A DNA stretch of 64,000 nt, from positions 186,001 through 250,000 of the forward strand of contig NZ_JAJNCU010000002.1 in assembly GCF_021026095.1 (NCBI RefSeq), written 5' to 3'. The notes under the pieces were generated by a model. It was given only the letters and a program-made list of their open reading frames with translations, did no database searches and was not told where the DNA came from. Source of the DNA: Salinicoccus halitifaciens. Lineage in GTDB: Bacteria; Bacillota; Bacilli; Staphylococcales; Salinicoccaceae. Made by a program: the position numbers and the translations under genes. Below are positions 48,791 through 58,073 of the stretch, piece after piece (positions within the stretch are counted from its first letter, which is position 1; each line of letters begins with the position of its first letter).

Positions 48791-49861
48791 TCATCTCTGC
48801 TCCGCAACTTCCCCGGCCCGTCCCCTCGTCCTGATGACATTGACCAGGAGTCCAGCAAGGAGTACAAATCCTACATAACCCTGCAGCGGATACACGGTGT
48901 TCACCAGCTGGGTGAATCCGACGAAGCTGAGTGAGAACGCGGCGATGCTTAAGATGACGACGCCGATCTTGAAGTTCCTAGTATCTGCCTGGATGAAGCG
49001 TGCGCCGACGGTGTAGAGGCACGGGACCGCCGTGCTCAGTATCATCCCGAACAGGGCGATGCTCATCAGTGTGCCGAGCAGCGGGTGGAACTGGTCTGCA
49101 AGCAGCAGCATCGGCATGTCTGCATACTGCAGGATATCGATATTCGCATATACCGCAAGGTTGATGATCAGCGCGATGAGTCCGAGGACGATGCCGCCGA
49201 GGACTGCACCGCGTTTGGCGGAGACTTTATCCTTTTCATTCGCTCCGATCATCATCATGATACCGAAAGCGATGACGATGTTGAACGATACATGGAGCAG
49301 CGCACTCAAAAACCAGTTTGGTGAAGCGGCGAGCTGCTGTGTCGCAACGCTTTCAAGCGTCGCAAAGTCCGTACTGCTCGTTGTGACAGAGTAGATTGCG
49401 ATGATGATGACGAGCAGGAATGCGAACGGTGTGATCCAGCTGATGACCGTGACGATCCTGTTAAGGCCGAGCGTCATCACGAGCATTACAAGCAGCGTCA
49501 AAACAATGTTGCCAATGATTGCCGGGATCCCGAACTGCTGCGAGACGAGTGAGCCCGCCCCTGCGACCATCACGACCGCGACGCCGAATAAAAAGAATAC
49601 AATCAGAATATCTATGACCGGGCCGATGTACCTGCCCGTAATATGATAGAGTGCCCGCTTATGGGAGGTCGCTTTCAATTTATCCCCGAGCACTATCAGA
49701 TAATATCCAAGCAGGGGGTAGAGGATCATCGTGATGACTGCACCGATGGTGCCGATCCATCCCGAGCTTGTAAAGAATTGGAGGACTTCCTGTCCCGAAG
49801 CATAGCCGGCCCCGATGATGGCTCCGATGTAGACGCCGGCGATTCTTAAGGTGTTCTTCAT
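48791..49861 (-). CDS. YkvI family membrane protein (APC/LeuT-fold transporter-like)
   Basis: The 356 residues contain about ten membrane helices. The first helix is broken by the conserved GAIIGAGYASGQEVLQFF segment, as in LeuT-fold carriers. GKYIG-like (GRYIGPVIDILIVFFLFGVAVVMVAGAGSLVSQQFG) and the later FNIVIAFGIMMMIGANEKDKVSAKRGAVLGG follow. YkvI proteins are related to branched-chain amino acid and NSS-type symporters, and their substrate is not established. The start is the ATG 49861 after AGGAGA; an open frame extends upstream without a ribosome site. Confidence 0.82.
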   Translation of the reverse strand: MKNTLRIAGVYIGAIIGAGYASGQEVLQFFTSSGWIGTIGAVITMILYPLLGYYLIVLGDKLKATSHKRALYHITGRYIGPVIDILIVFFLFGVAVVMVAGAGSLVSQQFGIPAIIGNIVLTLLVMLVMTLGLNRIVTVISWITPFAFLLVIIIAIYSVTTSSTDFATLESVATQQLAASPNWFLSALLHVSFNIVIAFGIMMMIGANEKDKVSAKRGAVLGGIVLGLIALIINLAVYANIDILQYADMPMLLLADQFHPLLGTLMSIALFGMILSTAVPCLYTVGARFIQADTRNFKIGVVILSIAAFSLSFVGFTQLVNTVYPLQGYVGFVLLAGLLVNVIRTRGRAGEVAEQR

Positions 49862-50139
49862 TTTACACTCTCCTGAAAGGTTGGACTTGATGATATGAAA
49901 TGATCCGGGGTGAAAATAATGATTGACACCGCTTACAATGTATACGAAGATAAAATTACACCCGGTAAACTTCATACCTATCCATGTTAACGCACCTGTA
50001 AAAACTTGACAAGCCGGCCCGCATTTCGCTGCCGCTAAAAATCTTCTTTACATCTCCATTATAAGTAATGTATAATTATTAAGTATTTTTAATAAAATTG
50101 AATAAAATCATGTCCCACATGAGAACGGAGGTCTTCATT

Positions 50140-51504
50140 ATGAACGAACCTGATAAAAATTCCGCAGACAGCAGGATCACCACGAAAAGTCTGCTGAGGT
50201 TCCTGCTGCCTTCATTGTTCGGCATACTCATATTCCTGGTGCCGATCACTGATGCGGACGGCAACTTCAATATACTGCTCGGTGTCATCACTGAATTCTT
50301 CATCGATTTATTCGCTGATTTCCTGCCGACCGTCATCACGCTCGTCATCATAGTTTCAACTGTTTTATCCCTGATTACATATTTCTTCAAGCCAAATTTC
50401 ATCACCTCGTCGAGGATGCTGAATGCGCTGTTCAATACGAATCTCCTTTGGCTGATCGTGAGGATCGTCGGGATGATCGCCATCCTGATGACTTACTTCC
50501 AGACCGGGATCGAAGCGGTGTATTCCGATGTGACCGGCGGTACGATGCTCGGCCTGCTCACGACGCTGATCATGTGGTTCCTCGTCGCATCATTCCTGAT
50601 GCCTTACCTGATCAACTTCGGCATCATGGAATTCACAGGGACACTGCTGAGGAAAGTGATCAAACCGCTGTTCACACTGCCCGGGAGATCCGCAATCGAC
50701 CTGCTTGCTTCATGGATCGGCAACGTCAACGTCGGTGTCGTCCTGACCCGTGAACAGTACGGGCGCGGCTTCTACACGGGCAGGGAGGCGGTCGCGATTG
50801 CGACGAACTTCTCGGCCGTATCACTGCCGTTCTGTCTGGTGATCGCACGCATGCTGGAAGTCGATCATATGTTTCCGATCCTTTACCTGACCATCGTCAT
50901 CACCGGCATCATCTGTGCAATCATCATCCCGAGGATTCCGCCGATTTCAAGAATACCGGACACTTTCGCTGTGGAGAACCATTACACGGAAACGGTGCCT
51001 GAAAACAAAAATGTATTCAAATGGGCACTTGAACAGGGCGTGAACCGTGCGGCTAAATCGGGCTCCTTCAAGCAGCAGCTGAAGCAGGGGTATGAAGTCT
51101 TCATCGACATTTCATTCGTCCTGATTCCTCAGGTCATGGCGATCGGTACAATCGCTTTGATCATTGCCGAATTCACACCTGTGTTCAACATCATTTCGCA
51201 GCCAATGGTCTATGTGCTTGAGTTCCTGCGCATCCCTGAGGCCGAGGCCGCGGCACCGGCGACAATCACCGGTTTCATCGACATGTTCATACCGGCTGTG
51301 CTCGCAACAGGCATCGAAGCGGAAATCACACGCTTCTTCATCGCAGCCTTATCACTCGTCCAGATCATTTATCTGACCGAGATGGCGACGCTGATCATCA
51401 TTTCGAAGATGCCGGCGAACTTCTGGACGCTGCTGCTCATATTCATTGAGAGGACAATCATTGCGATGCCGGTCATTGCGATCATTGCACACATCATCTA
51501 CTGA
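50140..51504 (+). CDS. YjiH family membrane protein with nucleoside-recognition (Gate) domain
   Basis: The 454-residue polytopic protein carries Gate-domain features: NFGIMEFTGTLLRKVIKPLFTLPGRSAIDLLASWIGNVNVGVVLTREQYGRGFYTGREAVAIATNFSAVSLPF. A second symmetrical half contains LIPQVMAIGTIALIIAEFTPVF and the PATITGFIDMFIPAVLATG loop. YjiH proteins are probably transporters of small organic solutes. The ATG at 50140 follows GGAGG. The hydroxyacid dehydrogenase gene starts 24 bp downstream in the same operon, suggesting transport of a 2-keto or 2-hydroxy acid. Confidence 0.82.
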   Translation: MNEPDKNSADSRITTKSLLRFLLPSLFGILIFLVPITDADGNFNILLGVITEFFIDLFADFLPTVITLVIIVSTVLSLITYFFKPNFITSSRMLNALFNTNLLWLIVRIVGMIAILMTYFQTGIEAVYSDVTGGTMLGLLTTLIMWFLVASFLMPYLINFGIMEFTGTLLRKVIKPLFTLPGRSAIDLLASWIGNVNVGVVLTREQYGRGFYTGREAVAIATNFSAVSLPFCLVIARMLEVDHMFPILYLTIVITGIICAIIIPRIPPISRIPDTFAVENHYTETVPENKNVFKWALEQGVNRAAKSGSFKQQLKQGYEVFIDISFVLIPQVMAIGTIALIIAEFTPVFNIISQPMVYVLEFLRIPEAEAAAPATITGFIDMFIPAVLATGIEAEITRFFIAALSLVQIIYLTEMATLIIISKMPANFWTLLLIFIERTIIAMPVIAIIAHIIY

Positions 51505-51528
51505 TAAACTTCAAGGGGAGGAAAAATC

Positions 51529-52500
51529 GTGATCAAAGTCGTACGCACCTATGATTTCCCCGGTGCGCTTGAAATTGAAAGAGAGATTTTCGGGGACATG
51601 ATTGAGATCGTAGAGGCGCCGTCATCCACCGAGGAAGAGCTGATCGAGAACTGCAAAGATGCCGATGCGGTGATATGTGAATACGAACCATTCACTAAAC
51701 GAGTCATCGATGCACTGCCGAATCTGAAGCTCATCGCCTTCGGCACGATCGGTTACAATTATGCGGATGTCGATTATGCGAGGTCAAAGGGTATCGCAGT
51801 CTCGCACATCTCCAAATACTGCATCAAGGAAGTCGCGGATTACACGGTCGGCATGATGCTGAATCTGAACAGCCGGATTCACGCGTTCCACCGCCTTGTG
51901 AAAGAAGATAAGAAATGGGACTTCGAAGCTTTCCCGGGGATACACCGGTTTGATACGCAGACGGTCGGGCTCCTCGGCTTCGGCAATATCCCGAGGCTGG
52001 TGGCCGAAAGGCTGAAGCCGTTCGGTGTAAGGATCATCGCCTACGATCCATTCGTGGACAAGGAGGAGGCAAAGGAGCAGTATGGCGTGGAGATCACATC
52101 ATTGGAAGAAGTGCTCGCGCAATCGGATATACTGAGTCTCCACCTCCCGGTCAATAAAGACACCGAGAAGATCATCAACGATTCGAGCATTGCGAAGATG
52201 AAAGACGGCGTTATGCTGATCAACTCCGCAAGGGGCGGGCTCGTCGATGAATCATCAATTGTGAAAGGGATCGAGTCGGGGAAGCTTCAGTATTATGCAG
52301 CCGATGTGCTCGCTGACGAAGACCCGGATCTTGAAACGCATCCTTTCATGCAGCATGACAATATTATCCTCACCCCGCACATTGCGTTCTACTCGGAAGA
52401 AGCAGTGCGGGAAGCATCTGTTGAAACGGCCATGAACGTTAAGCACTTTTTCGAAGGCAATTATAAGGACGCACAGATCGTAAACGGCGTGCACCTTTGA
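51529..52500 (+). CDS. D-isomer specific 2-hydroxyacid dehydrogenase (CtBP-like group)
   Basis: The 323-residue NAD-dependent dehydrogenase has the substrate-domain GTIGYNYADVDYARSKGIAVSHI. The Rossmann loop is GLLGFGNIPRLVAERLKPF, where Pro stands at the usual third Gly, a feature of the CtBP-like branch. Catalytic residues are Arg in NSARGGLVD, Glu in ADEDPDLETHP and His in LTPHIAFYS. The start codon is GTG, 7-8 bp after GGGGAGGA. It likely reduces a 2-keto acid or oxidises a D-2-hydroxy acid. It is the second gene after the YjiH transporter. Confidence 0.87.
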   Translation: MIKVVRTYDFPGALEIEREIFGDMIEIVEAPSSTEEELIENCKDADAVICEYEPFTKRVIDALPNLKLIAFGTIGYNYADVDYARSKGIAVSHISKYCIKEVADYTVGMMLNLNSRIHAFHRLVKEDKKWDFEAFPGIHRFDTQTVGLLGFGNIPRLVAERLKPFGVRIIAYDPFVDKEEAKEQYGVEITSLEEVLAQSDILSLHLPVNKDTEKIINDSSIAKMKDGVMLINSARGGLVDESSIVKGIESGKLQYYAADVLADEDPDLETHPFMQHDNIILTPHIAFYSEEAVREASVETAMNVKHFFEGNYKDAQIVNGVHL

Positions 52501-52526
52501 ATATCATCATAAATCCAACTTAAAAG

Positions 52527-52562
52527 AGAAGCACCCGGGAGATATCCCGGGTGCTTCTTCAA
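52527..52562 (+). terminator. terminator of the YjiH-dehydrogenase operon
   Basis: AAGCACCCGGGA (52529-52540) pairs with TCCCGGGTGCTT (52545-52556); the tail CTTC is short. It may also serve the convergent LuxR gene. Confidence 0.8.
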
Positions 52563-52575
52563 TTTCTGATATAAA

Positions 52576-53262
52576 TCAGAGTATCCCCATCTTATACATC
52601 ACAGCCACGGCATGGGCCCTGTTGGACGCACCGAGCTTCCTTCTTGCGGCTTTGATGTACTGTTCGATCGTGGATTCGCTGATATGTCGCCGCTCTGAAA
52701 TCTCCTTCACTATATAGCCGTCCGCGATATCCCGCATCACTTCAAATTCCCGTCTGCTCAATACATTCTGCAGGGCATAGTTCTCCTGTATCAGTTCACC
52801 GACTTTTTCGCCGTACAGTGTGAGTGAGGCGAGCAGCTCTTCATCGAATAATTCCTGGTTTTTGAACTGGTTGCTGTAGATGAATCCGATGACGTTGCCA
52901 CGCTGCAGGATCGGTGTGATGAGGAAACCCGTCACTTTGCTGCCGACGATATGGTTGCTCGGTGTCATTCTGATGAGTTCTTTATCACTGAAGAAATTTG
53001 CCGCCTTATTCTGTACGGCGGTCAGCAGTGCCGGCAGCGTGCGTATATCATAGCGTTCCTCGTGGATATAATGGATGCTGCCGCCTTCCGCCGCAATCAC
53101 GCCTTCGCCCAAAAAACCGATCGGTGAATATCTGAAAAGATGCGCATTATCAACGGGGAAATACTCCAGATAAACTTCGAGTGTCGCAATCAATCTGCCT
53201 TCATGTGTCGTCTCTTCTTTGATTTTTTCCATATGTTCCGAAAAGGTAGATGTCTCAAGCAT
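52576..53262 (-). CDS. GAF-LuxR transcriptional regulator
   Basis: The 228 residues have an N-terminal GAF-like sensor domain (about 30-160, with GFLITPILQRGNVIGFIYSNQFKNQELFDEELLASL). The C-terminal LuxR/GerE helix-turn-helix domain is LSRREFEVMRDIADGYIVKEISERRHISESTIEQYIKAARRKLGASNRAHAVAVMYKMGIL. The start is the ATG 53262, 8 bp after GGAG; the GTG two codons before is too close. It is divergent from the alcohol/aldehyde dehydrogenase operon and probably controls it in response to a small molecule. No receiver domain is present, so it is not a two-component regulator. Confidence 0.85.
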   Translation of the reverse strand: MLETSTFSEHMEKIKEETTHEGRLIATLEVYLEYFPVDNAHLFRYSPIGFLGEGVIAAEGGSIHYIHEERYDIRTLPALLTAVQNKAANFFSDKELIRMTPSNHIVGSKVTGFLITPILQRGNVIGFIYSNQFKNQELFDEELLASLTLYGEKVGELIQENYALQNVLSRREFEVMRDIADGYIVKEISERRHISESTIEQYIKAARRKLGASNRAHAVAVMYKMGIL

Positions 53263-53350
53263 GGTCACTACTCCTTTTTCATCATGCTGGCCGGGGGTTA
53301 TTGGTCATATGATAAGTATTTAGAATATTATAACATGGAAGTGGATATAT

Positions 53351-53373
53351 AGATGACTGCGATGCAGTCATCT
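53351..53373. promoter_or_regulatory. perfect palindrome in the dehydrogenase leader
   Basis: AGATGACTGC (53351-53360) and GCAGTCATCT (53364-53373) are exact inverted repeats around GAT, 13 bp before the ribosome site. There is no T run, so it is not a terminator. It may be the GAF-LuxR binding site or an RNA hairpin. Confidence 0.6.
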
Positions 53374-53399
53374 CATTCAAACAAAGGGGAGAAATGAAT

Positions 53400-54434
53400 A
53401 TGAAAGCATTAGTATTGGAAGGTACGGAAAAAGCGGTTGTAAAGGATATGCCGGTGCCTGAAATCGACGCGGACGGCATCCTGATCAGAACAAAGGCAAA
53501 CGGGGTATGCCGCAGTGACTGGCATGTATGGGTGGGGGACCATGACATCGTCCAGCAGATCATCGGGCATGAGTTCGCAGGTGTCGTTGAAGAAGTGGGG
53601 GAGAACATCAAGAACTTCAAACGCGGCGACCGTGTGATCGTACCATTTTCGGGCAGTGAGGGGACATGTCCGCATTGCCTGTCGGGTGATACGCATCTCT
53701 GTGATTCATTCCTTGTGCCGGGGACGGCCTACCAGGGCGGCTACGGTGAATATGTTGCGGTGCCGCTCGGCGACCGCAATGCGATCCATCTGCCGGACAG
53801 CCTGGACTTTGCGGATGCTGCGGCACTCGGCTGCAGGTTCATGTCGGCATACCACGGCGTGGTGGACCGGGTGAATGTACTGCCTGGTGAGAAAGTCGTC
53901 GTCTACGGTTGCGGCGGCATCGGGCTGTCGACGATCCAGATTGCATCATCCATGGGTGCATTTGTCATCGGTGTCGACATCAATGAAGGCAACCTTGAGC
54001 TTGCGAAGAAACTCGGTGCGGATTATGTCGTCAACAGCAGCAAAGAAGATGCGGTTGAAGCGGTCAAGGAGCTGACCAACGGCGGTGCGGACGTTTCAGT
54101 GGATGCGCTCGGCATCAAGGAAACATGCATCAACGGCATCAAGAGCCTGAAAAAAGGCGGGCGCCACCTGCAGATCGGTGTGACGACGAAGGCGGAGGGC
54201 GGTTCGATCGCCGTACCGATCGATGAAATGGTCATCAATGAAAAATCGATTATTACGACACTCGGCATCCCGGCTGCAAGGTTCGGCCCACTTTTGAATC
54301 AGGTGGCGCTGGATAAGCTGAACCCGAGCAAAATGGTGTCAGGTCACATCAAACTATCCGAAGTGGAGAATGTATTCCAGGACATGAGCGACTACAAAGT
54401 GACCGGCACATATGTCGTCACCGACTACAGCTGA
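53400..54434 (+). CDS. zinc-dependent alcohol dehydrogenase
   Basis: The 344-residue medium-chain alcohol dehydrogenase has catalytic zinc ligands C37 (GVCRSDWH) and H57-E58 (GHEF). The structural zinc loop reads E87-GTC90-PHC93-x7-C101, so the first of four cysteines is replaced by Glu. The nucleotide loop is YGCGGIGLSTIQIA, and GVDIN indicates NAD preference. I start at the second ATG (53400), 8 bp after GGGGAG; the ATG at 53394 is too close. It pairs with the aldehyde dehydrogenase 26 bp downstream to oxidise an alcohol to an acid in two steps. Confidence 0.88.
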   Translation: MKALVLEGTEKAVVKDMPVPEIDADGILIRTKANGVCRSDWHVWVGDHDIVQQIIGHEFAGVVEEVGENIKNFKRGDRVIVPFSGSEGTCPHCLSGDTHLCDSFLVPGTAYQGGYGEYVAVPLGDRNAIHLPDSLDFADAAALGCRFMSAYHGVVDRVNVLPGEKVVVYGCGGIGLSTIQIASSMGAFVIGVDINEGNLELAKKLGADYVVNSSKEDAVEAVKELTNGGADVSVDALGIKETCINGIKSLKKGGRHLQIGVTTKAEGGSIAVPIDEMVINEKSIITTLGIPAARFGPLLNQVALDKLNPSKMVSGHIKLSEVENVFQDMSDYKVTGTYVVTDYS

Positions 54435-54460
54435 TAATAAAAACAAAGGGGAGAAATAAA

Positions 54461-55966
54461 ATGGCAAAAGTATTGGATTCCGTACCTGAAAAAGCGAAAG
54501 CATTCCTATCCGGACCAAAGAAGATGCTGATCGACGGTGAGTGGGTTGAAGGAGCTTCCGGAAAGACATTCGAGACGATCAATCCGGCAAACGGCGAGGT
54601 CATCACGACGATATATGAAGCGGGCGAAGAGGATGTGGACAAAGCGGTCCGGGCGGCAAGAAAAGCCTTCAAGGGACCGTGGTCGAAATTCTCACCGGCC
54701 GAACGTGCAAGGGCGCTCCATAAGCTTGCAGACCTGATGGAGGAGCATCAGGATGAACTGACATACCTGGAGACGATCGATTTCGGCAGTGTGGAAAGCT
54801 TATCCCGCCATGCCTGGGTGCTCGGTGCTGCGGAGCATATCCGCTACTATGCCGGCTGGGCGACGAAGCTGAACGGCGAGACGATGTCGCTGACTTCAGG
54901 CGGTAATAAACACGCATACACCGTGGTGGAACCGGTCGGTGTCTGCGGACAGATCACTTCATGGAACTTCCCGCTTCTCGGAGTGGCGTGGAAACTGGCA
55001 CCTGCGCTTGCTGCAGGGAATACGACGGTGCTGAAGCCGTCGCAGAATACATCTCTCAGCACATTGTATCTTGCGACTCTGATTGAAAAAGCAGGCATTC
55101 CAGAAGGCGTCGTCAATATCGTGACCGGCGGCGGGAGCACGACGGGTGAGTATATCACGAGTCATAAGGATATCGATAAAGTGGCCTTCACGGGTTCCAC
55201 ATCGGTCGGTAAGCATATCCTTCGAAAATCCGCCGATACATTGAAGAAAGTGACGCTTGAACTCGGCGGAAAATCCCCGCATATCATCTTTGCGGATGCA
55301 AACCTTGAAAAGGCGGTGCAGCATGCGTTCTTCGGTTTTACAATGAACCAGGGCGAAGTGTGTGCAGCAGGAACAAGGGTGTATGTGGAACGTTCCGTCT
55401 ATCAGGAAGTGACGGATCAGCTGGTTGAGCTGGCAAAGAACATGAAGGTAGGGGACCCGTTCGATCCGGCAGCGGAGATGGGACCGCTCGTCTCGAAGGA
55501 ACAGTTCGATCGTGTCAGCGGTTATGTGAAGCTTGCCGAAGAAGAAGGCGGGAGGATTCTCGTCGGCGGCAAGGCGCCGGAAGATGAAAACCTTAAAGGC
55601 GGATATTATTTCGAACCGACAATCATCGCCGACGTCGATGAGCACTGCCGTGTGGTGACCGAGGAGATCTTCGGGCCGGTGCTGTGCATCATGCCGTTCG
55701 ATGATGTGGACGAAGTCATCGAGCGCGGCAACCTGACTGAGTACGGTCTGTCCTCAGGCGTGCATACGAGGGACATCAACAAAGCGCATAAAGTGATCAG
55801 TGCATTGGATGCCGGCACCGTATGGGTGAACGGCTACATGAACAGCAACTCCCACGTGCCGCTCGGCGGCTTCAAACAGAGCGGGGTGGGTGCTGAGATG
55901 GGCTATCCGGGCATCGAGATCTATACGAAATCGAAGAGCGTCGTCATCGATCTGGATGATGAATAA
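54461..55966 (+). CDS. aldehyde dehydrogenase (NAD-dependent)
   Basis: The 501-residue ALDH has all key residues: the oxyanion Asn in SWNFPL, Lys/Ser in LKPSQNTS, the cofactor loop FTGSTSVGKHI, the general base Glu in LELGGKSP (about 268) and the nucleophile Cys in GEVCAAGTR (about 303), with EEIFGPVL near the C-terminus. It resembles phenylacetaldehyde, betaine-aldehyde and general aldehyde dehydrogenases; substrate unproven. AGGGGAG lies 8 bp before the ATG. It forms an operon with the alcohol dehydrogenase, under a divergent GAF-LuxR regulator. Confidence 0.92.
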   Translation: MAKVLDSVPEKAKAFLSGPKKMLIDGEWVEGASGKTFETINPANGEVITTIYEAGEEDVDKAVRAARKAFKGPWSKFSPAERARALHKLADLMEEHQDELTYLETIDFGSVESLSRHAWVLGAAEHIRYYAGWATKLNGETMSLTSGGNKHAYTVVEPVGVCGQITSWNFPLLGVAWKLAPALAAGNTTVLKPSQNTSLSTLYLATLIEKAGIPEGVVNIVTGGGSTTGEYITSHKDIDKVAFTGSTSVGKHILRKSADTLKKVTLELGGKSPHIIFADANLEKAVQHAFFGFTMNQGEVCAAGTRVYVERSVYQEVTDQLVELAKNMKVGDPFDPAAEMGPLVSKEQFDRVSGYVKLAEEEGGRILVGGKAPEDENLKGGYYFEPTIIADVDEHCRVVTEEIFGPVLCIMPFDDVDEVIERGNLTEYGLSSGVHTRDINKAHKVISALDAGTVWVNGYMNSNSHVPLGGFKQSGVGAEMGYPGIEIYTKSKSVVIDLDDE

Positions 55967-55976
55967 TATAAAAACG

Positions 55977-56007
55977 GCTGGAGAGTTTTTATTCTCCAGC
56001 TTTTTTT
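55977..56007 (+). terminator. terminator of the alcohol/aldehyde dehydrogenase operon
   Basis: GCTGGAGA (55977-55984) pairs with TCTCCAGC (55993-56000), followed by T7. Confidence 0.92.
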
Positions 56008-56026
56008 ATGAATATTAATAAATTAT

Positions 56027-57025
56027 TTACTGGCACCCACACGATTTTCTAACTACCATCGATGCGGGTAACTCAAAATTCTCTATGTCATTTTCTTTGT
56101 TTATCTTTTTTAGAAGCAATTTAAAAGCTTTTTCTCCGATCTCTTGAGGAGGTAAAATCATGTTGGTCACTGGTGGATCTATAATTGCCGAGGCGGGTGA
56201 GTCACCGAAACCAATTAAGGCAATATCGTCCGGAATTGTAATAGAGAGTTCTCTTAATTTAGAAATTACGCCTACCGTCATAAAATCATTAAGAATAAAT
56301 AAAGCAGTTATCTCTTTATGTCGTTTCAAAAGTTCTTCAGCAGCTTTCCCACCGCCATCCACTGTCCCATAACCAATTTCCAGGTAATTATTTTTATAAG
56401 TTAAATTGTATTTTTCCAAAGCTTCCTTGTAACCTCGAATTCTTTCCTCTGTTGTCGAGACATTGGGTACTGAATATATGAGACCAATGTTGTTATGTCC
56501 ATGTTCTATAAGATGTTCTGTCGCATCAAAACCAATCGTGTAGTTATCCCCGGTTACACGAGGAGCATTTTTGACCACCTCATTATAACGGTTGACCAGG
56601 ACGATGGGCATCGACTTGGTAAACTTATTTAAGTAATCAAGATCATTGGAAGTGGGAGAGAGTATAATCCCATCGACCATTTTTGAGTGGAGTATTTTTA
56701 TAGTTTTTTCTTCATAAACTGCATCTTCATTTGTATTGACGAGAAGAAGACTGTATCCCATCTCACGTGCCTTTTTCTCAACACCAAAAATCATTTCATT
56801 GACGAAAGAATCAGTAGAACTTGAAACGACCAAAGCTGCAGTCTTCGTAGATTTTCTTCTTAAGTTTTTTGCAGTAGAGTTCGGAACATAATTATATTTA
56901 TCGATGATTTCAAGTACTTTCTTCTTCTTTACTTCCGTAATATTTTTTGTGTCATTTATAACATGTGACACGGTTGCGACTGAAACTCCTGCTTCCCTGG
57001 CAATGTCTTTCATCGTCACTTTCAT
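56027..57025 (-). CDS. LacI family transcriptional regulator
   Basis: The 332-residue repressor has the LacI helix-turn-helix and hinge (TMKDIAREAGVSVATVSHVINDTKNITEVKKKKVLEII, with hinge helix NSTAKNLRRK) and a periplasmic-binding-like sugar domain (about 60-325). It ends in SCGCQ, an unusual cysteine-rich tail also seen in some sugar regulators. It is divergent from the split-transketolase operon; a LacI-type box lies in that promoter. The DNA is AT-rich (well below the window's average), as is the whole block to 62775. Confidence 0.9.
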   Translation of the reverse strand: MKVTMKDIAREAGVSVATVSHVINDTKNITEVKKKKVLEIIDKYNYVPNSTAKNLRRKSTKTAALVVSSSTDSFVNEMIFGVEKKAREMGYSLLLVNTNEDAVYEEKTIKILHSKMVDGIILSPTSNDLDYLNKFTKSMPIVLVNRYNEVVKNAPRVTGDNYTIGFDATEHLIEHGHNNIGLIYSVPNVSTTEERIRGYKEALEKYNLTYKNNYLEIGYGTVDGGGKAAEELLKRHKEITALFILNDFMTVGVISKLRELSITIPDDIALIGFGDSPASAIIDPPVTNMILPPQEIGEKAFKLLLKKINKENDIENFELPASMVVRKSCGCQ

Positions 57026-57118
57026 CTTTTTTCCCCTTCATCCCAATATTTAACGTCCTTTAACTTACAGTCATTTTATTCAACTTATCCATTATTATCA
57101 ACATGTTCAGTTCATTAA

Positions 57119-57151
57119 ATAAAAATGAATTTTAAAAATATTCATTTTTAT
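57119..57151. promoter_or_regulatory. long AT-rich inverted repeat upstream of the transketolase promoter
   Basis: ATAAAAATGAAT (57119-57130) and ATTCATTTTTAT (57140-57151) are perfect 12-bp arms around 9 bp, ending 2 bp before the -35 box. It could be a second regulator site or curved activating DNA. Confidence 0.5.
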
Positions 57152-57153
57152 TG

Positions 57154-57183
57154 TTGACAAGTAAAACGTTTTCATAGTAGTAT
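57154..57183 (+). promoter_or_regulatory. transketolase-operon promoter with LacI/CcpA-type operator in the spacer
   Basis: TTGACA (57154-57159) and TAGTAT (57178-57183) have an 18-bp spacer. Within it GTAAAACGTTTTCA (57161-57174) has the LacI-family core AAAACGTTTT and matches 12 of 14 cre positions. Repressor bound here would block RNA polymerase. Confidence 0.75.
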
Positions 57184-57223
57184 GCAGTTATAAGTTAAAC
57201 GATTAACCAATAGGAGGATTAAT

Positions 57224-58072
57224 ATGACTGAGGTAAATACAGACATTAAGAACAAAGTAGAACTAATTAAAGAAAAGGCTAAACTGTCTCGTCTGGAAAC
57301 GATAAGATTGATTGCTAAAGCGAAAAGCGGACATTACGGATCTTCATTTTCGAGCTCGGAAATTTTTGCAACCCTGTACTATCATGTAATGAATTATGAC
57401 CCTGAAAATCATAGGTGGAAGAGTAGAGACCGTTTCGTGATGGGCAAGGGGCACTCAGCAGTTGGTGTCTATCCTATACTTGCAGATGTTGGATTTTTCC
57501 CTAAAGAAGAATTAGATACTTACACGGACCTCGGTAGTCCATTCGGCGACCACCCAGATATGAATAAAATCAAAGGGATCGATTTCGGTTCAGGCTCTAT
57601 TGGCCATGGGTTGTCGGTTGGTGTAGGGATGTCACTCGGTGCACGTCTTGATAATGAAGACTATAGAACTTTCATTTTGATGGGTGACGGAGAAATGCAA
57701 GAAGGGCAGGTATGGGAAGCAGCGATGAGCGCTGCAAATTTCAAGCTTGGTAACTTAATTGGAATTGTCGATAATAATAAAGTGACAGTCGACGGTCATA
57801 CACACGAAATGATGAATATTGAACCATTAAAAGAAAAATGGGAAAGTTTTGGCTGGAATGTTATTGAAGTTGACGGCCATAACATTGAGAAATTGATTGA
57901 AACTTTCGATAATCTTCCACAAGCGAACTCGGATATCCCGACAGTGATAATCGCCGACACAATTGCAGGAAAAGGTGTTTCATTCATGGAGCACGGTTAT
58001 GAGTGGCATGTAGCGAACCTTGGTGAAGACGACATTAAACGTGCTGTAGAAGAAATTGAAGGAGGACAATAA
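57224..58072 (+). CDS. transketolase-like protein, N-terminal subunit
   Basis: The 282-residue thiamine diphosphate-binding half of a split transketolase has H37, H77 (GKGHSAVG), H110 and the ThDP motif GDGEMQEGQVWEAAMSAANFKLGNLIGIVDNN (154-185). The loop after H37 reads GHYGSSFS instead of the usual GHPGGSLS, and GDHPDMNK replaces the usual GHPE region, so donor or acceptor choice may differ from pentose-phosphate enzymes. AGGAGG lies 6-7 bp before the ATG. The partner subunit gene starts one base after this stop codon. Confidence 0.88.
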   Translation: MTEVNTDIKNKVELIKEKAKLSRLETIRLIAKAKSGHYGSSFSSSEIFATLYYHVMNYDPENHRWKSRDRFVMGKGHSAVGVYPILADVGFFPKEELDTYTDLGSPFGDHPDMNKIKGIDFGSGSIGHGLSVGVGMSLGARLDNEDYRTFILMGDGEMQEGQVWEAAMSAANFKLGNLIGIVDNNKVTVDGHTHEMMNIEPLKEKWESFGWNVIEVDGHNIEKLIETFDNLPQANSDIPTVIIADTIAGKGVSFMEHGYEWHVANLGEDDIKRAVEEIEGGQ

Positions 58073-58073
58073 G

